In this document: one piece after another, positions 61,043 through 64,000 of the stretch
How the letters are laid out: the number at the start of each line of letters is the position of its first letter
Position numbering within the stretch: position 1 is the stretch's first letter
Assembly (NCBI GenBank): GCA_023379805.1
Contig: JAMCPI010000007.1
Span: 104,068 to 168,067, forward strand
Reading direction: 5' to 3'
Source: Nitrososphaerota archaeon
Lineage (GTDB): Archaea; Thermoproteota; Nitrososphaeria; Nitrososphaerales; JACPRH01
DNA: 64,000 nt
Translations under genes and position numbers: made by a program
Notes under the pieces: generated by a model
Told to the model about the DNA's origin: nothing
The model's input: only the letters and a program-made list of their open reading frames with translations
The model's database searches: none

Positions 61043-61375
61043 TCCGCCAATCACTTACTAGCAACCAACAACTTTACAATTCCAAAATCACACTAAATTT
61101 CAGTATCTGCTAATCAGGCAACTGACTAACTAAAAGCTCAGAAACGTTACTTTTCCCTCTGCACAAATTCTCATCTTTTCTTAGTTCTGCTGGCGTCACA
61201 TCATTTCAGAGTTTCTTTTCCCCATTAGGCCGGAAAAAGAAAAAGAAGTGAGAGAGGGACAGAAGCGCCTGTTTTATGGAGCGCTAAAGCCCCTTCATGA
61301 TTACTGTTGTTGCTCCCTTCATCAGGGACTGTTGTCGGGTCTTTTACAGTATATTCCTAGGATAGTGAGTGAGTG
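61043..61375. other. Intergenic stretch without a recognisable gene
   Basis: Lies between the convergent HEPN gene and the secreted-protein gene. An A/G-rich run (61232-61256) is the only compositional feature; no gene or clear hairpin was seen. Confidence 0.4.
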
Positions 61376-62263
61376 TTACCCTACAATAGTTATGGTTTTA
61401 GTTGTTGTCGTGGTGACTGTGGTTGTCACCGTAGTTGTCGATATGACGGTCTCTTTGCTGGTGACCGTAGTAGTAACATTATGAGTAACTGTCTCGGTCA
61501 CTGTGGTTGTGATGATGCTAGGCTCAGTAACGGTCTTAGTCTTAGTATGAGTTTCCGTCTCTGTTATCGTCTTGGTAGTCTTACCTGAGCTGGTGACTGT
61601 GACGGTTGTAGTGGTGACCTCGGTGCAGGTTACACAGATTTTGCTTAACATCTGGTGGAGCGCAAGCTTAGCTTGATCAAAGTCTTCGATGCTGTTTGAA
61701 TAGTTGCCGCGCATGTAATCTTTCACCTCAAGCAAGGTGAAGTTAAGATACATTTTGAGATTATCAAGCACATTTACACTGGAAGGTTTTCCACAGGGCA
61801 CAGTGGTGTTTAAGAGAGCTGCGATTTCGGCCACATTCTGATACCACACAGTTGTTGAGTTGCTTAGTGCCTGCGTATCGTTTAATCTAACCTGCTCAAG
61901 AATCTGCGAATATATCTGATCATGGATTTTCAGGAGTTCTGTCAGGTTCGCGCTCCTAGCTTGGCCTATAATAGATTGAGAAGCATTGCCTATGAGCTCA
62001 GCGTTCTTCAGCAGCCTGGAGTAGCTGACGTCTAAATCCGCGGTCGCATTAGCTTGGAACTTGATTAACACTAGCTGAGTATAGTAGGCTTGATCGTCCC
62101 AGAGCATACATAACTTGTCACAAACAGCTCTAGCCTGGTCAGCAGACACTGTCTGGCTGCCTTGACCTTGTCCTTGTACCTGTATTGCGAACAAAGATGA
62201 TGTTAGTACTGCTATTATTACGAGTGCTTCGACGATGTTGGCTGATCGAGTTTTTCGCAACAT
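61376..62263 (-). CDS. Secreted protein with Thr-rich C-terminus and no anchor
   Basis: 295 residues from ATG 62263; the longer frame from 62284 begins inside the TTATATAATA promoter box. Signal peptide (about 10-36), a helical domain (about 40-205) with Cys pairs (VCDKLC, ICVTC), then about 75 residues of Thr/Val/Glu repeats. It stops there, whereas the other stalked proteins in the window continue into a membrane helix. Function unknown. Confidence 0.65.
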   Translation of the reverse strand: MLRKTRSANIVEALVIIAVLTSSLFAIQVQGQGQGSQTVSADQARAVCDKLCMLWDDQAYYTQLVLIKFQANATADLDVSYSRLLKNAELIGNASQSIIGQARSANLTELLKIHDQIYSQILEQVRLNDTQALSNSTTVWYQNVAEIAALLNTTVPCGKPSSVNVLDNLKMYLNFTLLEVKDYMRGNYSNSIEDFDQAKLALHQMLSKICVTCTEVTTTTVTVTSSGKTTKTITETETHTKTKTVTEPSIITTTVTETVTHNVTTTVTSKETVISTTTVTTTVTTTTTKTITIVG

Positions 62264-62577
62264 GTTCAGTATAAGATAGAGCAAGTATTATATAAAACTT
62301 CAATCAATTCTACATAACAAATATCAAATTTTGAAGCAACCCCCCAAAAAATAAACTAAGTCAGAAGAGACCGTCACTTACCGATGAATAACGACAAAAA
62401 ATAGAGTAAAGCAGACGCATAAAAAAGATCAAAATTAACCCTCAAAAAGTATTCCTCCTCCTCGTCAATCAAAAACACACCAGAAGCCACCCCTACAGAG
62501 CTAACAGAACCGACGGGTGAGTTTGATGGTATCTTTAATTATGATTAGCGTTTAGGGATACTCGCGGTTAGAACAGT

Positions 62578-63045
62578 ATGACAGGGAATAGGGTAGCGGT
62601 AATCGAGACGAACATGGGCGCTATGGAGATTGAGCTTTTCGAGGATAAGGCACCAGTTACAACCAAGAACTTTATCGACCTAGCCAAAAAGGGCTTCTAC
62701 AACGGCGTAATCTTTCACAGGGTCATCGCAGGCTTCATGATTCAGGGCGGCGACCCCACTGGAACAGGAAGAGGCGGCCCCGGCTACACAATAAGAGACG
62801 AGTTCCACCCAGACCTAAAACACAACGCAAAAGGCATCCTCTCAATGGCGAACGCCGGCCCCAACACCGGAGGCAGCCAATTCTTCATCACACTAGCACC
62901 GCAACCACACCTCGACAGACGACACGCAGTCTTCGGAAAACTAATCAAAGGCGAAAACGTACTAGATGCCATCGGAAACACCCCCACCGGCATAAACGAT
63001 AAACCAGTCAAAGACGTAAAAATAACCAAAGTCACAATCAAGTAA
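62578..63045 (+). CDS. Peptidyl-prolyl cis-trans isomerase, cyclophilin type
   Basis: 155 residues, one full cyclophilin domain: [14 protein letters not shown] (catalytic Arg), then [15 protein letters not shown] and [10 protein letters not shown]. Compact, without signal peptide, so cytosolic folding catalyst. ATG start; TATA-like TTTAATTATG about 40 nt upstream. The SDR gene follows 37 bp later. Confidence 0.95.
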   Translation: MTGNRVAVIETNMGAMEIELFEDKAPVTTKNFIDLAKKGFYNGVIFHRVIAGFMIQGGDPTGTGRGGPGYTIRDEFHPDLKHNAKGILSMANAGPNTGGSQFFITLAPQPHLDRRHAVFGKLIKGENVLDAIGNTPTGINDKPVKDVKITKVTIK

Positions 63046-63082
63046 ACAAAACTAAGGCTTCAAAATAACGTGGCCCAGATAG

Positions 63083-63976
63083 ATGAACACAGCGGCTCAG
63101 GAAATAGTGATTAGTGTAATGACAGAACCAAGAACACCCTTGAACGGAAAAATCTGCCTAGTGACGGGCGCCACCAACGGAATCGGTGAAGTGGCTGCCA
63201 GAGAACTAGCAAAGCAAGGCGCTAAAGTAATCATCGTTGGGCGTAGCCAGAAAAGATGTCTTGACACCGCCACTCGAATCAAAGAAGCAACCGGCAACCA
63301 GCAGGTAGAATACCTTGTGGCTGATTTGTCGGTTCAAAAAGAGGTGCGCCAACTAGCTGAGGAGTTCAAGAGCCGATATAAGCGGCTAGACATCCTAATC
63401 AACAACGCTGGAGCAATCTTCAACAAACGACAGGAAACTGCAGACGGACTTGAAATGACCTTTGCTCTAAACCACATGAGCTACTTCCTAATAACTAACC
63501 TACTGCTTGACACAATCAGAGCCAGCGCTCCCTCCCGCATCATCAACACCTCTTCAGCTGGGCACCAAGGCGCCAAGATCGACTTCGACGACCTGCAGGG
63601 AAAGAAAAAATACGGTTTAATGAGAGCATACGGACAGTCCAAACTCGCCAACATCCTCTTCACATATGAGTTGGCGCGTCAACTAGACGGATCCGGAGTT
63701 TCAGTAAACGCGTTACACCCCGGCTTCGTAAAATCAGGTTTTGGAAAAAACATGAGCGGCATAGTCGGCTTCTTCACAGGCATAATATACCTATTTGGAA
63801 TAAGCCCTGAAAAAGGAGCAAAAACAATAGTATACCTCGCAACCTCCAACGAAGTTGAAAATATCACTGGAAAATATTTCGTCAAGCAAAAAGCCGTCCC
63901 CTCATCAAAGGAATCATACGACCGAGATGCTGCTAAGAGATTATGGGATATTAGCGCTCAACTAGCTGGACTTTAA
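63083..63976 (+). CDS. Short-chain dehydrogenase/reductase (retinol-dehydrogenase-like)
   Basis: 297 residues from ATG 63083 (ATG 63119 equally possible). Classical SDR: cofactor motif TGATNGIG, NNAG, catalytic Ser (NTSSAG) and YGQSK (YxxxK). The Arg after the first strand (VGRSQKR) suggests NADP(H). Substrate unknown. Probably in one operon with the cyclophilin gene. Confidence 0.92.
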   Translation: MNTAAQEIVISVMTEPRTPLNGKICLVTGATNGIGEVAARELAKQGAKVIIVGRSQKRCLDTATRIKEATGNQQVEYLVADLSVQKEVRQLAEEFKSRYKRLDILINNAGAIFNKRQETADGLEMTFALNHMSYFLITNLLLDTIRASAPSRIINTSSAGHQGAKIDFDDLQGKKKYGLMRAYGQSKLANILFTYELARQLDGSGVSVNALHPGFVKSGFGKNMSGIVGFFTGIIYLFGISPEKGAKTIVYLATSNEVENITGKYFVKQKAVPSSKESYDRDAAKRLWDISAQLAGL

Positions 63977-64000
63977 CAGCGTCAATGAGGGGACGGCTTT
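63890..64000. repeat. 16-bp inverted repeat at the window end
   Basis: AAAGCCGTCCCCTCAT (63890-63905, inside the SDR gene) and its exact complement ATGAGGGGACGGCTTT (63985-64000, just past the SDR stop). It could extend beyond the window. Confidence 0.7.

Overview
The window is archaeal. RadA, NucS, an Lsm/Sm protein, the archaeal-type methionine adenosyltransferase, an NFACT (RqcH-like) protein, an EMC6-like protein and archaeal-type AspRS followed by gatC-gatA-gatB all point that way. Many starts are TTG/GTG, and several genes have a TATA-like box about 25-33 nt before the start codon (leaderless or short leaders). UvrA, UvrB and UvrC suggest a mesophile or moderate thermophile. Three membrane-anchored PQQ-type beta-propeller dehydrogenases and the core gene order fit a TACK archaeon near Nitrososphaeria/Thaumarchaeota, but that placement is inference. 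No tRNA, rRNA or CRISPR array was found.

Layout. 1-14.7 kb is core: aspS (5' cut by the window edge) and gatCAB; a leftward group of glycosyltransferase, AMMECR1, Mut7-C, CBS and NFACT genes; EMC6-like; radA with a small partner; nucS, lsm, mat; an F420/FMN-type small oxidoreductase; tspO. 14.8-23 kb is surface and accessory: a membrane SDR, secreted proteins with Thr-rich stalks, an orphan baseplate-like domain, PQQ dehydrogenase 1 and a universal stress protein. 23-32 kb is a DNA-conflict and repair block: a ribbon-helix-helix regulator, VapBC, a helicase/toxin-nuclease operon, then a rightward operon of a RadA-like pseudo-ATPase, two paralogous small proteins and a family-B polymerase that has lost its proofreading residues. 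32.3-37.3 kb has small genes, a CDF transporter and a 983-aa secreted metallophosphatase with repeated domains.

37.5-48.4 kb is the uvr locus invaded by toxin-antitoxin cassettes. uvrB, uvrA and uvrC all read leftward, but a decayed tnpB and a VapBC pair lie between uvrB and uvrA. Beyond uvrC, an AbiE-like pair and a MazEF-like pair are each bounded by extra copies of the last ~90 bp of uvrC. 48.7-55 kb holds PQQ dehydrogenases 2 and 3 around a TrmB-type regulator. 55-62 kb is gene-poor, with an integrase fragment, a SWIM zinc-finger frame, small membrane proteins and a HEPN/nucleotidyltransferase TA pair. The window ends with a cyclophilin and an SDR.

Best candidates for something new: (1) the RadA-like/small/small/PolB operon, which looks like an archaeal counterpart of a mutasome; (2) the 45-aa ORF, toxin-nuclease and DEAH-helicase operon behind a palindromic promoter; (3) the 3' end of uvrC as a repeated integration site for TA cassettes; (4) five dispersed ~70-bp repeats, one lying exactly at the right end of the dead tnpB; (5) a ~75-bp structured-RNA-like element downstream of two PQQ dehydrogenase genes.
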